From NCBI GenBank assembly GCA_024741835.1, contig JAENRP010000006.1, positions 187,379-251,378 of the forward strand: a stretch of 64,000 nt of DNA, given 5' to 3'. This stretch comes from Diplocarpon mali (Eukaryota > Ascomycota > Leotiomycetes > Helotiales > Drepanopezizaceae). The notes under the pieces were generated by a model. It ran no database searches and was not told where the DNA came from. It was given only the letters and a program-made list of their open reading frames with translations. Below, piece after piece: positions 51,652 to 63,648 of this stretch (the stretch's first letter is position 1; each line of letters starts with the position of its first letter). A program made the position numbers and the translations under genes.

Positions 51652-51970
51652 AAACCGAAAAGCCCGATAGAAAAGAGTACACAAATATGGGTAAACCCCA
51701 CTGTGTCTGATGATTTCCATGAACGCATTGCCAGAGGCCCCTGATTGAACTGTGCCAGGTATGAAACTCTAGGCACTAATAAATGCGTTAAAGTCAAGGC
51801 CGCAGAGAAGCACATGGCGTAAATGCAGTCAACAAGACACTTGGTTCCTACGAAGAGTCAAACGCCATAAAGAGTGACGGATAGCAGGAGCCAGCCAAGC
51901 CAAATTTCTACGGATTTCAGCATTGCACATGTGCCAGCTCAGGTTGGGAACTTACTAGATTGTTAGGTCG
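51652..51970. other. convergent 3' region
   Basis: 319 bases between the DHS stop and the stop of the next minus-strand gene; nothing recognised. Confidence 0.5.
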
Positions 51971-54430
51971 CTAAGATTGATTGTTGGGACCACAGATGTC
52001 GTCACCTTCGTCCCCTTCAGAAGTCTCTACCTTTTTCGGAGACATTGTGCGAAGACCTCCACGGGAAACATAATCATAGTCCCACGTCACAGACGCTGAA
52101 TATTCCTTGGCTTTCCTTTCAGCTACCCTCGAAGCGTCCTCGATTGTCATAGCATAGACTGCCTCCCGAGTCCGAACACCATCATAATCTGCTCTCAGCT
52201 GGTTCGTCGAGATTGTAGAACTGCTAGCAGGTTTCTTTGGGTTTCGATTGTCCTCAAAGCTTTGGGGCATAGAGAACGAGGTCTTGGCGTTCTTTTGTTC
52301 TGCATCTGGTGCCCGCTTCTCCACAGGCCATTGATGATCAGACTTCCGCTGACCATTCCAGCCACGCTGGCGGCCTTTGAAATTCACAAGCCCACCGAAA
52401 TGTTCCTGTTCATCCCGGATTCGGCGAGCTTCTTTGTCCAGTCGGAATTGCTCTAATTTGGATCGCTTCTGTTGCTGGTCTTCATTTGGCCGTTTCTTGC
52501 GACGTTTGTAGGGACGTTTTCTTGGGGATTGATTTTCGGTTTTGTGGTACGCGCAAGACTGATCCTCGTAAAGGTTCGATCTGTCATGGCCAGGGACAGG
52601 GTGACTCTCCTCTGGGGTTAGAGGCCTGGCTAGTAAGGTCTCAGGGTCACTGGTGGGAGTCCGAGGAAGGGCAGCATTTCCAAAGTCATTTTGAGTATTG
52701 TGGAAGGGCTGAGGTTTCATCAACATGTAATGTGGAGGAATGGTGACATTACGAGAACCCTCAGAAGTTGAGGTCCAGTGCGGACGACCAAGGATGTTTG
52801 ACATGTGCCCTGGAGGCATTGTAACTTCGCTGGAGGAGCTCATTGAGTGAAAAGCGCGGAAACGTCGAGAAGAGATGCGGGGTCTTTGAAGTTTCTTATG
52901 GGGAGCCGGTCTGTGATGAATATTTGGTGCAACCAATTCAAAGCTACCATCAGGCGCTTGTGCAATGTTGGCTGGATTGGCGTCTGGCATGCTCGTCAGC
53001 AAGCGCGTGGTCATGGGCGTATCTGAACACTTCGTCCTTCACCTCGGCTGGAGTGCCAGATGTGAACTCACATGGATCAGTCCGATTTGGGTCTGTGAGG
53101 TATGAAGGAGGACCATGGTAGAAGGTAGCCTTCTTGGAGCCGGAGGCTGACGGCTTCTTCATGTACGGTGGCAGAGGATCCTCAGTAGGAGATAACGGTC
53201 GTTTTCGTGATTCGGGTATATGGGCGGGGGGGTTATATTCTTTCGATATCGGCGCGGTAGGCACAGGATATCCCAGCTTGCGTTCCATGGCGTATTCCTC
53301 ATTGTCCTGCACCATGTCGTCGCCTAAAAAGCAAGCTGTGTCTGCCGGCAGTCAAATCGTCGTCTAGGTCCTATCAGCAATTGCTCTTGCAAGAGACACG
53401 TGTGGCCAGCAGATCAGGAGACATCAAGAGCAGGAATAGGGGAACACTGATCTCGAGATCTCGGAATACATACAGGAAGATTTCCTTGGGATCTGGCTTG
53501 ACTCCTAGTAACAATACTTCTGTCTGAGGGGTCGCCGGCCTTGCTGAGGGTATCCGTCTTGGACAAAGCAGGGATTTCCTGATCCTGCTCCAGCAGAGTT
53601 TCAGCAGCAACATTGCGAGGTGCAGGAGTTGAATGAGAAAAGTCGCGATGAGGCGTCAAGTCGACTTCTTCCTTCTTGCCTCTGTTCTCCCCCCAACGCG
53701 TCGTTTTCGGCAGGAACACACCACTTGACGAGGATTCTTCCGACATTCTGCCCTGGAGAGAGACTGTCTGGGAAAGGTTCGTTAGAATCTCGGCCACCTC
53801 CCGCTCTTCTATTGTTTGCTCTCCGAGAACCATCTGTGCTTCGCGTCTGATCTTCATCAAGATCCTAGCAGCCTCGGACTTGGAGATGATGGGTTTCTGA
53901 TTCCCTCCAAGTGCCTTTTTCTTCTTGCAAGAGCTTGTCCGGCGAGCCTTGCCGTCAACCTCCCTCTCCCTGAGCTTGCGAGCTGGGAAACTCGCAGTCT
54001 CGGCTTTTATCATATGGTCGTGCGTCTTAAAGGCTTGGATGCGTAGAACAACCAGAAACGACGACGACCCATCCTTCTTCCAGTATCCTTGCGTGTGCTC
54101 TTTGTCCACGCGATGTCCTGCGGGCAGATGAGGCAGATCAGGACGTTCACCCCAGGTCGACAGCGGCGGTGATGGGGCTAGACAGGAACTCAAGATCTTC
54201 TGGCCTACATGTGACTGCTCTGTTCCCAGGTCCAGGTCCTTCGGAGCTGTATCACACTGGTTTTGGGAGTTGATCCTCGCAATGGAATCGATATCTTGGT
54301 CTATGCTTATACCAGGCGGCGAGGTGGAGCTGCTGCCAGTACTCACGCTCGCCATTGTCGGAGAGGGTAGCATCAGGTATGGGCTGGTGTGTCGTTCTGC
54401 TGGCATATCTTTACCTGGAGGATGATTCAT
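51971..54430 (-). CDS. unrecognised basic, Ser-rich protein (possibly two genes)
   Basis: Best single model on the minus strand: 54430-53470, 53323-53072 and 52983-51971, 741 residues. The second intron (GTGAGT donor, 88 nt) is well supported and joins NRTDPY to ANPANIAQAPDGS. The first is less sure because several donors fit; the MVQDNEEYAMERKLGYP exon starts at a good TTTTTAG acceptor but also contains a Met (53315), so two genes are possible. The N-terminal part is Ser/Pro-rich with WGERPDLPHLPAGHRV, a helical stretch EAARILMKIRREAQMVLGE and basic patches. The C-terminal part has RKRPYKRRKKRP, a strong nuclear-localisation-like cluster, then LEQFRLDKEARRIRDEQE. No family was recognised; a nuclear role is inferred. 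Confidence 0.55.
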
Positions 54431-55603
54431 CTTCACACTCTTCTCTTGCGGCAGCAGGCCCTAGTGTATCTACAAGAGAGTTAGCACGTAGGTACTGTTC
54501 TGATTCGTATAGACTCAGAGCTCTTAGTTGAAGTAGATAACTGTCTGCCGATTCTATATGCTATCGTGGCTGGACGCAGGATCAAAGCCTACTGTACGAA
54601 GTGTGTCGCGTGTTATTTGCAGTGCATCAGTGCCATGAATGCAAAGTAACCAAGTTTTGAACGCGTTGGTGAGAATTGATGAGGTGGGATTTTTTTTCAG
54701 TGAAAAGGGGTATGAAAGTCAACAATGACGAAATAACGTGGTGTAGTGAGGTCCTGGAGTGTCTTCCTCGCTTCGAAGGGCCGTTTTCAAGCGCAGTTTA
54801 AAGAGAAGGTGACTTTGGAATCTCCAGAATTGATAGATGAGGCGCTAAAGGCTTCTTTCTTCAACCTGTGAATTGAAAAGGCGCGTGATTTGCAGCCTAA
54901 GATGTGTTGATTTAGTGACTGCATGATGATTTGATACGTGAACTACTAAAAGACTGAAATTAATTCTCTACATACCAATTCGTCCCAGAATTGGAGATCT
55001 CGTATCTGCTGATGCTTCAATCGCGATACAGGCTTCTTGTATACGAAAGCCGAATTCAATTTCCATTCTTCACCATTTTTCTCATATAACGTTGAAAGAT
55101 GGCATTTGTAAGGCTTGTCATGTCAAAGAGCGCCTTCGCAGGATCCAGATCAAACGTGACATTCACCCTGTGAATTCAATTTGAATTTCACAACCTGAAG
55201 AGGAAAATCGCCTCACATATGATTTGAAGGTAATCCTCCATCTACAGAGATATGAATTTGAGCTTCAATGGCAAGGCCAGGTACTAGAGAGCTTTCAGCT
55301 TGATCAGACGAACATGATTCCTCCATTGTGTTTAAGCCTTCAGCTGATATACTCTTGTAAAAGAATCCTCTTCTTCGTTCAAAATACAAGAGATTTATAA
55401 GGCCACTACTTCGCACAGTCTTTGAATCCTTTCCCGTTTTGTTTTATCAATCTCAGGATGTCGTCGCATTGAGGCTGAGCCAAGCTTTCGTCCCCTTTCA
55501 GCCCCATAAAAAACATTATTTTGAAACCTCACCCAAGAAACATTTATGTCCTTGCTCTCTCTTTCAAGCTCTTGAGCGTGCAGGTCTTCACCCACCGGGC
55601 ATC
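54431..55603. other. intergenic region with two divergent promoters
   Basis: 1.17 kb with no supported gene. AT-rich from 54900 to 55400. Confidence 0.5.
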
Positions 55604-57205
55604 ATGTCTGCCATATACAATCTAGAGCCTCAGCCCACCGCCTCTTGTATCCTGCACACGACGTCCGGCGACATCTCTCTCGAGCTTTGGGCGCAGCAGA
55701 TCCCCCTTACATGCCGCAACTTCCTTCAGCTCTGCCTCGACGGCTGCTATGATAACACGATATTCCACCGTCTCGTGCCTGGATTCATTCTTCAAGGAGG
55801 CGACCCAACAGGTACTGGCTCCGGGGGCGAGAGCATCTACGATGGCGGCCAATTTTCCGAATCGCGCGAAGAGAACGGCATCTGGCCGATGGAGGACCGC
55901 AGGGGCGCGAACGCAGGCCGTCAGGGTGTAGGCTTCAAGGACGAGTTTCACAGCCGCATCAAGTTTAATCGGAGAGGTCTGCTCGGCATGGCGAACGAGG
56001 GCCCGGATACAAATGGTAGTCAGTTCTTCATTACGCTGGGTGATACGCCCGAGTTGCAGGGCAAGAATACTTTGTTTGGGCGCGTAGAGGGAGATACAAT
56101 CTACAACGTTGCGAGAATGGGGGAGGCGGAGCTGGGGGAGAACGAGAGACCGCTCTATCCTACCAAGATTACGAGTGTGGAGGTGCTGGTCAATCCGTTC
56201 AAAGATATGGTCAGCAGGGCGAGGACGGCAACGATAGTACAGCAGCCAAAGATAGTAGAGAAGAAGAAGAAGCGGAAGGCAGGTAAGCAGTTGCTGAGTT
56301 TTAGGGATGATGAAGGAGAGGGTGAAGCGCAGCCTGTGGTCAAGAAACCGAAGTACGATACAAGGATTGTCATGGATGATGAAGCCACTCCGCCAGATCC
56401 GAAGCCCAAGCGAGCAGGAAAGAAGGTCGAGAAAGGGACTGCAAAGCCAGCCTCGGTCGAATCTTCGCCAGAACCAGCTGCACTTCCCAAGTCTCTTCCC
56501 GATCGAGCCGCGAAACCCGAACGAGATATCTCCTCCTCGCCAGAACCCGTCCAGAAAGTTTCCACGCTGCTAGAGAAAACCAACGCGCAAATTGCAGAGC
56601 TCAAAGCATCCATGAAACGCAACATCACCGCCGCCCCCGTTCAACAGAAGAAACAATCAGTGCTGGAATCTATGATACCCAGAACCTCTGTGAGAGCGCG
56701 GAAACGCCGTCCTGGAGAAAGCCTCCCTACAGACCAAAGCACCCTTGACCTACTGAAAGCATTCCAAACCAAATTGCAAAAAGCCCCTCCTGAAAAGGAA
56801 GCCACCAAGCCCGAAGCAGCCGGCGAAACGGGAGAAGAGGTGGCCGGAGCTTCAGACGAAGAAGCAGCGCTCTGCGATTTGCATTTCATAGCCCACTGCC
56901 AGTCATGCAAGAAATGGGACGCGGAAGACGAGAGAGGCGACGACGACGACGACGACGACGGTGGGAGCTGGATGTCGCACGCCCTGTCATTCAAGGAGGA
57001 TAAGCTTGGCAAGGATCTGAGCTACAGGAAGAAGGCAGAGGATGAGCTTGTGGTGATTGATCCTCGGGAGAAAGCGCGGACGCTGAAGGAAGAGAAGAAA
57101 GCGCAGCGGGAAGCCAGGGCGGGAGGGTCTGGCAGGGCGTGGGATCAGAGTCGGAATGAGAAGCTAGTGAAGCCATCGGCTTTGGCAGGAAGAGGGGTAA
57201 GGTGA
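55604..57205 (+). CDS. cwc27: Cwc27, spliceosomal cyclophilin-type peptidyl-prolyl isomerase
   Basis: Single exon, 533 residues from MSAIYNLEPQPTASCILHTT. I chose this ATG because the family starts MSxIYxxEP; the ORF is open further upstream. The cyclophilin domain covers about 10-205, with CRNFLQLCLDGCYDNTIFHR, LVPGFILQGGDPTGTGSGGE, NEGPDTNGSQFFITLGDTPE and NTLFGRVEGDTIYNVAR. The usual Trp of cyclophilin A is not Trp here (TPELQGKN), as in Cwc27 generally, so isomerase activity may be weak. A roughly 29-residue insertion follows SIYDGGQF. The rest is charged, coiled-coil-like and has a poly-Asp run. Human CWC27 sits in the activated spliceosome (Bact). Confidence 0.93.
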   Translation: MSAIYNLEPQPTASCILHTTSGDISLELWAQQIPLTCRNFLQLCLDGCYDNTIFHRLVPGFILQGGDPTGTGSGGESIYDGGQFSESREENGIWPMEDRRGANAGRQGVGFKDEFHSRIKFNRRGLLGMANEGPDTNGSQFFITLGDTPELQGKNTLFGRVEGDTIYNVARMGEAELGENERPLYPTKITSVEVLVNPFKDMVSRARTATIVQQPKIVEKKKKRKAGKQLLSFRDDEGEGEAQPVVKKPKYDTRIVMDDEATPPDPKPKRAGKKVEKGTAKPASVESSPEPAALPKSLPDRAAKPERDISSSPEPVQKVSTLLEKTNAQIAELKASMKRNITAAPVQQKKQSVLESMIPRTSVRARKRRPGESLPTDQSTLDLLKAFQTKLQKAPPEKEATKPEAAGETGEEVAGASDEEAALCDLHFIAHCQSCKKWDAEDERGDDDDDDDGGSWMSHALSFKEDKLGKDLSYRKKAEDELVVIDPREKARTLKEEKKAQREARAGGSGRAWDQSRNEKLVKPSALAGRGVR

Positions 57206-60200
57206 CGAGGAATTTTGCAAGCGCAGTGAGTCCTGGATGTCCGCAAGACTAATTCATGATAGCCTACAAGCCTGCTTCGGTGATACATTGTGATATCCGC
57301 CGAATGAAGAGGAGTAGTCGACAACAGCACAACCTCCGATCAAGGTAAGGTCGAGTAGATCATGTCCGTTTCCTGGCCGTATCCGTGTCGCCTCGCCAGA
57401 CTCGGATGATTACCGACTGCTACTCTTCACGAAGGAAAAAAAGACTTGATCGGAAGATGTTCTGGAGCCCAGAATGCTCAACCCAGAAGCAGCACAACCC
57501 TCACCTTCGCCTCGTCACTGATAGCATGCAGTTTTCTTGCTGCTTGGCTATGTGTACCCGGTAGTGGTGGTGAGCCGTGATGGAGCCGTGTGGAGAATCG
57601 CCTTGCGCCGCAGAGGAGTTCTCCTTTGAGACCTGGGGGCTTGGGGTGTCAGGAGAGCTTCGTAGTGTCTCATGCGGTAATCTGTTCCTGGTCCTTTGCA
57701 CTGTGGGAAGACCGGTGGAACGGATTGAGGGTAGAGATTACCCGGTCAAAGCCGCGGAGATCAATCTGATGATACTTCTTTCTTCGCATTTTTTCCCTAC
57801 CTCTCTCTGCGCGGTTTAGTAATTATGGCCGTGGCTTTTCCTACGTCTTGCTCTTTTCTTGTTTTCCTCCCTTATTGCGGTTCAGAATCTTTGGCGGTTT
57901 TGGCTTTTGGAATTCGGGGCTACTATTAGTATCTAAAGCGGTTGAAGTAGCAGGATTGCGAGAGGAACAACTGGCCTAATTTCGGCACCTGCGAAAAGAA
58001 ATGCCAGGTTTGATTCAATGAAAGCTCGACGAAGGCAATCACTTCTCGGCTGTGGCTTTGTGGCATGATGGGCTTGTGAAGTAAGAGAATTTTCTCTCCG
58101 TTAGCGCCAAGCTGTATCGACAGCATACTCCTGCTGGCGTCTATGCATGTATCTTGGCTCGAATAATCGACACCCAACGACATGGCACTCAAGTTCAACC
58201 GAATATAAGAGACACAATTTGTTGTCTTAGACGTCCTCCGACATAGAGAGCTAATGCGCAAGAACACTGTCCTGTTGACAGATTCTCGTCTCGACTTGGG
58301 ATTCAGTTACTAACTGCTTGGGCGTCACCCCCCCTGAGCACTCGACTGCGAGAAGCCTCTATTTTTGTCTCGTGAAATCTTAGGTCCATTCTGCACAGCT
58401 GGATCACTTTTGTTGTACTCTGAAACCGTACGCAGATACGGCTACGCATTGTAAGCATGAACAGCGAAGCGAAGAAGATGGCATCACCAATATGTGTTGG
58501 CCGACCAAAGGCGCTCCATTCTTGCTAAAGCCATGCAGCGTTTGCGAGCCGTGAATGCTAATTATTTCGTGCACAGGTGTACCTCATTCCAACAAAACAT
58601 CGGCTTCATCGGCCCAGCAACGGGAACGAGATCGAGTACAAATACCTCCCCGGCTCCGTGTCAATTGTCCGGACTCATGAGACTGCGATGCTTTCTAAGG
58701 CTAGCATATGCTTCCAAGTCGTCGCTCTAGTGTTGCGTTTTCTTGGAACCATTTCGTTCGTCGGGACCCAGGCTCATGAGGCTATCGCTCTGTCTAGCGA
58801 CAGCGTCGGTATATCTTGGTAGAATCTGATACCCGGCAAGCTCATGCCAGCTTTCTCTGTTCTTTGAGCACCGGAGAGCGCGTGGTCGTAGCTCAAGATA
58901 AACTGGTCGATTGGCAATTCAACCCTGGGACCTCGGCATCCCGGGATTTCAACCGACATCTTCTACACGCGATTTGATTACATATACATCGATAGTATCA
59001 TGATACCGCAACGGCGAAGGGGAGTTCCCCTTTGGTCTCTATGACTCCGAGGAGATTTTTTTATACCCGAAGCGGTTTCAATGATGACAATATGTCACTC
59101 GGGCGTTGTAGTTTGCAGTTCGACGACGGTTTCGCGGAATTTGTAGTTATCTGTGGACGAGAGCCGTGCTACGGTTGCTAGGACTGTTGCTTTCAACCAC
59201 TCTGGGTCTTCCCGGACGCGCTCATAAGCAGCGACCGAGCGTGGAGGCTACGCTGCTGTGGCCTATGCGACCGATTGTCTCCTGTTTACTTTTCAACAGT
59301 GAGGTCGCGTAACTTTTCGATGCATGTGTCGCGCTATTTTCCTATGGAATGAATCCTCCCTCTATATCTCCTCATATCCTGGTTCCGGAAAGCTTTATTG
59401 TATGATGAGGCGGAAGGAGTACTTGCGGTGCCGGACTCGTGCTGGTGGATGCCCTTTTCTCACCCACCGGCCTACCCAGCAGTCCCCAGAACTCGCGTAT
59501 TCGCCGTCAAATTTCCGCCGATGACCAGGGAAAGGTCTGGTGATACGAGCAATTGATTGAAGAAAACACCATACGCGAGGGAGAATAAAAACAGCGATGC
59601 CGCTCAAGTCCTGTTGCCGTCGCTGAGCGGGATTTGTGGACTGCCCAGACGGCCCTTGCGTGGATGACGCTCTGGAGTATATAATGTTCGAGAAGTTGAA
59701 GCAACTGAGAGCAATTCAGGTAGTTGAGCCTCGGGGTAGAGAAAAGGCAATCGCAGGAATCCAGATCTGGAGAGTTGGTCACCGCGATGGGGCCAAGGTC
59801 GTCGGTGATGCAGAAGTATCAGGCCGAACCTAGATAATTCGAGAGCCTTGTATCTATCGATGCTCACTCATACTGGATTCAATCCATCGCAGTATGCGGC
59901 ATATATTGAAGCATGGAAATCATATTCTCCGAAGAGGCTGAGCTGTTGGGCAGAGACTCGCTGTACCCATTGCCCCTTGGGGTGTTTCTAGATGTGCCTT
60001 TGTTTAAAATCCATGAATTGTAAGCATGACGAGCAGAAGTATCGCCGGTGTATGTCAAGAGAGATGCAGAGCTCCCTGGTTTGAAAGGGCGTCATGTTGA
60101 ATTCATATCTGGCGGAACAGACAAGGAGTCGCCGAATCGGGCTAGACAAGTACTCACGCGCAAAAATGACTGTAAACACGCGACTTCGCGAGGCTGAGAA

Positions 60201-60374
60201 GTGTGTAGAAAGCGATTTGTTAAGAGTGCCCCTCCTCTCTTTCACAACAACCTCTTCCCAACACTACAACCTCGTCGGCATCTCCCCTTTTGACCCCACG
60301 ATCTCTCTTGTCTACGACTGCACTACAGTCCCTTCATACATACAAACGGCCGCGCAATCTGATTGCACTTCGCG
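57206..60374. other. gene-poor intergenic region
   Basis: 3.2 kb without a supported gene. The minus ORF 57926-58267 (113 codons) and others lack family features or exon context. Non-coding RNAs cannot be excluded. Confidence 0.45.
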
Positions 60375-62460
60375 ATGAAGATCATTGCCGCTGTCTCGTT
60401 GCTGCTTGCAGCTTCGATGTCTTCGTTCGCCGTCTCAGCTTCTCCGCTGAGTCGTGAAGTCGAGGCCCGTCAAGTTGTTGAATTCGCCCCAACTGTCCCA
60501 GCCTGTGCTGGTGAGTCTAGATTTCCTCACATTTCCCTCCCTTTTCCCTTGAAACTCGCGTCTTGTGCCACAGACTGACCGGTTGATAAAGCTGGTCCAG
60601 ACTGTGTCTCTGCTGCTGCCTGGTGGAGTGACTGTCAAGATGCTCACGCTGTCGGCATACCCTTGGAGCCATCCTCCAACGTCCGATCTTGCCTCTGCTC
60701 GCCTGCTCGTGCTATTCCTTCTCGCCTTGATTGGTTCTCCAAGTAAGTGCACTCTACTGGTGCTTTATATCTACAATCACAAACTGATACGCTGGCTTTC
60801 TAGCTTGAAGAACTGCATCTTCTGCATTGAGATGGTTGTCGGCAACCAAGGCCCTGGTGCTCCTCTGCACGCTCAGATCGATGCCATTGCTGGATCTTCA
60901 AGTAGCTTTGTTGGATACTGCAAGAGCACCTTGACCACTTCCGGCTTCGTTGAGGAGATCCAGGAGGTAGTGAAGGCTAAGAGCTTTCCCCTCTGTCTTC
61001 CTGAGGCTATCCTACCTGTTGGAGCTCGGGATGTCGGCAGCACTGGCGCTTCGTAAGTTCCCAATAGCCTTTTATGTATGTGATTTTGTCTAAAGACAGT
61101 AGTGCTAGGACTCCAGTCCATCGACTACACCGAAGCATTCCTGTTAGACCAATCTATACCCATTCTCTGTAGGTCTCTCCAATCCCTATTCATGTTAATC
61201 ACTGACAGTAGTAGTCTGACACTGGCTGGTCGAGATAAAGCCTCCGCTACTTCAACCACTTCGAGCTGTTCAGCCTCGGAGTCGTCTGGTTTTACATTCA
61301 ACCCTCCAACTGGGACATTCGCTCCAATCTCCCTTCCACCCTGCCTCCCACACGAGCCTGGCAACACCATGTCACCACTCGGATGCAAGCCATCGGAAGT
61401 CTCGACGGGACTTACAAACACCCTCGTTTCTCCCCGCGCTCTGCACCATGGCTGCGGCCAAGACAACTGCCTACGTCAAGCTATCCGATCCGCGCCCGCT
61501 GCAGCCAGTCTCTGTGACTTGTACACCCAAGCTACAGATACTTTCTCAGCTGGGCTCCAAAAATATCTCTCCCACTGTGAGGGCTCGTCATCCAGAGTTT
61601 CTTCTGCCTGCAGCTGTCTTGGTCGCCACATCTCGTCGGTCTCTAAGGCTATTTCAACTGCTGATGAGTCTGCGAACCACCTGCCAACTGTGGTGCCTTC
61701 CTACGCACCCACGTTGTCCTTGACATCTAGACCACCGAACCATGCCATGGCTTTCAGCGCTCCTGAGGCTTCCTCGGCCTTCTCCTTGTCTCCGGGTCTA
61801 TCTACCACACCCGCATCGAGCGCGGCTCTCACGTTTTCTACGTTTCCTTTCTCTCCCGGCCCATCTATTGCGCCGAGCTCGGTTTCCCCATCAGCGCAGG
61901 CTACCCATACTCCCTCCAACGGTACCCATTGGACAACTATCCCAGCTAACGCCAAGATTCTCAATTGCGCCAGTCAGTACCCCCTCTATTCTCTGGACCG
62001 CAGGTAACCCCACTAACTCCCCACAGGACGTGAGTACGCCCCGGATTGTACCTATGCCGGATCCATTTTCCACCGATGTCTGAAAAGCTCCAATCCGCAT
62101 CACTGTCTCTGCAGCATCAATAAGAGCAATCAACAGTATGCTCACACCACTCTCTTTCCACCACACCTCTTTTTTCGCCTACTAATTTTCTACAGATGGA
62201 AGGTCTCGGTCACAGGCTGCGCTGACTGTATTGCGAAGGCTTATCCCGGTGAGATCGAGTCTCAACCCTCTTGGACAATGTCCATGCTCACTCGCAACGT
62301 TGGTTTGGCCCAGGATGTCTACTGCGCGAGCGAGAAGAACGATGAGGACGGAATCAAGCACTTGAAGAGTGCCGGCCTACTCCTGACCAAGAACCACCAA
62401 AGCCCTATCAAGTTCTGGGATATGACTGTCCTCACCGAGCCTCTCGACGTTGATGGCTGA
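60375..62460 (+). CDS. secreted Cys-rich fungal protein with a duplicated module
   Basis: Six exons: 60375-60510, 60592-60742, 60804-61052, 61209-61972, 62027-62135 and 62196-62460. All phases agree, giving 557 residues. Residues 1-22 are a signal peptide (MKIIAAVSLLLAASMSSF) and a short propeptide-like segment with EARQ follows. Module 1 has CVSAAAWWSDC, RSCLCS, NCIFCIEM and VGYC. Module 2 near the C-terminus repeats the spacing: CTYAGSIFHRC, HHCLCS, GCADCIAKAYPG and VYC. Between them lie a fungal secreted segment (DNCLRQAI, then SSACSCLG) and a Ser/Thr/Pro-rich linker likely O-glycosylated. Exon 4 may start at 61173 instead, in the same frame. An extracellular role is inferred; no enzyme motif was seen. 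Confidence 0.7.
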
Positions 62461-63157
62461 GCCGCCTCAGACACATCTTTAGAGAGCTTTCTGCTCCTGC
62501 GGTTGTGGATGGGCAGGTTGGATTGCTCTCGCTCCTTCGGGAGATCTCTTCATACCGGGTGAACCATACTTGCATCCGAGCATTAGGTTTGCGGTGGCGT
62601 TTCATGGTGGTGCTGTGTAGAGCGCGTCTTCTACTGGACGTGGGCTTGGCTCTGCTTCATTCTTGGCCGGATCGGCCAGGATCCAAAACTTGCACATAGA
62701 TCGCGGCGTACATCCACCACTCATCAATTTCTCATCCATGGCCTGACCTGATATGTGATGTGACGCGCCATACAATGTGATGGATCCCGAGAAGCACGAC
62801 TTCATCCGATAATATCGCGAGGCGAAGACGGCAAACGACAGTGTCCAGTAAGATTGAAGTCATCTCTCTCACCCTCCTCAACAGCTGGGATTCCAGATCT
62901 TCGCGAAGAGCAATGAAGCCCACGGCTCGCAGCAGTAGACAGAAGAAGAAGAAAGCAAGAACCACCCCGAGGAGAGCGAGGATACGCACTCTGCCTGACT
63001 AGCTTATCTCGGTCCTGTGCGGCGCTCTGCGGCGCTCTGCGTACGATGACTCGACGAGTTGTAAACCTTGACCCTTCCGCGGAAAGGGGCTCGCTCGCTT
63101 AGCCCCGCCAAGCCAAACAAACCGCCGCGCGCCGATCTCGGGTCCGGTAGGAATATC
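62461..63157. other. downstream region with a doubtful minus-strand membrane ORF
   Basis: Minus 62989-62732 is open and starts, at a GTG, with RILALLGVVLAFFFFCLLLR. That is a strong transmembrane-like helix followed by a charged region. It has no ATG; an upstream exon within 63060-63230 would be needed. I could not fix the splice sites. Confidence 0.3.
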
Positions 63158-63202
63158 GTGATTGGGGCCGTCGTGATCGGAGCCATTGTGATCGGGGTCA
63201 CA
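63158..63202 (+). repeat. three degenerate 15-bp tandem repeats
   Basis: Three adjoining 15-mers starting GTGATYGG (63158, 63173, 63188). In the plus frame they read IVIGAVVIGAIVIGV, a hydrophobic helix inside an open stretch 63065-63238 ending DESEGGK. In the minus frame they give DHNGSDHDGPNHD. Which, if either, is coding is unclear. Confidence 0.6.
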
Positions 63203-63296
63203 TATAAGGCATACGACGAGAGTGAGGGAGGAAAGTGAGGGAGGAGAGTGAATCTCAGGGACACGTGAAGGTGGCATAGCCTGCCCTTGCGTACTT

Positions 63297-63345
63297 TTTT
63301 CTCTCTCTCTCGCTCTCTGTCTGTCTCTCTCTCTCTCTCTCTTTG
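63297..63345. repeat. CT microsatellite
   Basis: An interrupted CT/CTGT run of about 45 bases in non-coding DNA. Confidence 0.9.
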
Positions 63346-63600
63346 ATGATTCATAAACAACTACAGCAAGAATACAATCATACCTTTTTCAGAGCGCGCC
63401 TCGTGAGACCAACAGGTCCCTTTCTTACCGTCTGCAGCGTAGACATGCTTCTTCTTGCTCCTCTTCCTCTCTCCCAGACTCACGAATCAGAGCGAGCAAG
63501 TCGCGAGCAAGTAGCGAGAAACGATCGTCTGGGTCTGGAAGTTTCACGCTATCTACATGTAGTCGTGGTTGTGACGAAGCCTCATTCGTACCTACGTACC

Positions 63601-63648
63601 TACGTACAGAGATGCATACGTACAGAGATGCATACGTACAGAGATGCA
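63601..63648. repeat. three perfect 16-bp tandem repeats
   Basis: The unit TACGTACAGAGATGCA occurs three times exactly (63601, 63617, 63633), preceded and followed by partial units. Confidence 0.95.

Noticed and set aside
53452..53473. 22-nt intron between candidate exons of the 52-54 kb gene
   Set aside because: Phase fits but 22 nt is too short for fungal splicing; the donor three bases further on, with a 146-nt intron, was preferred.
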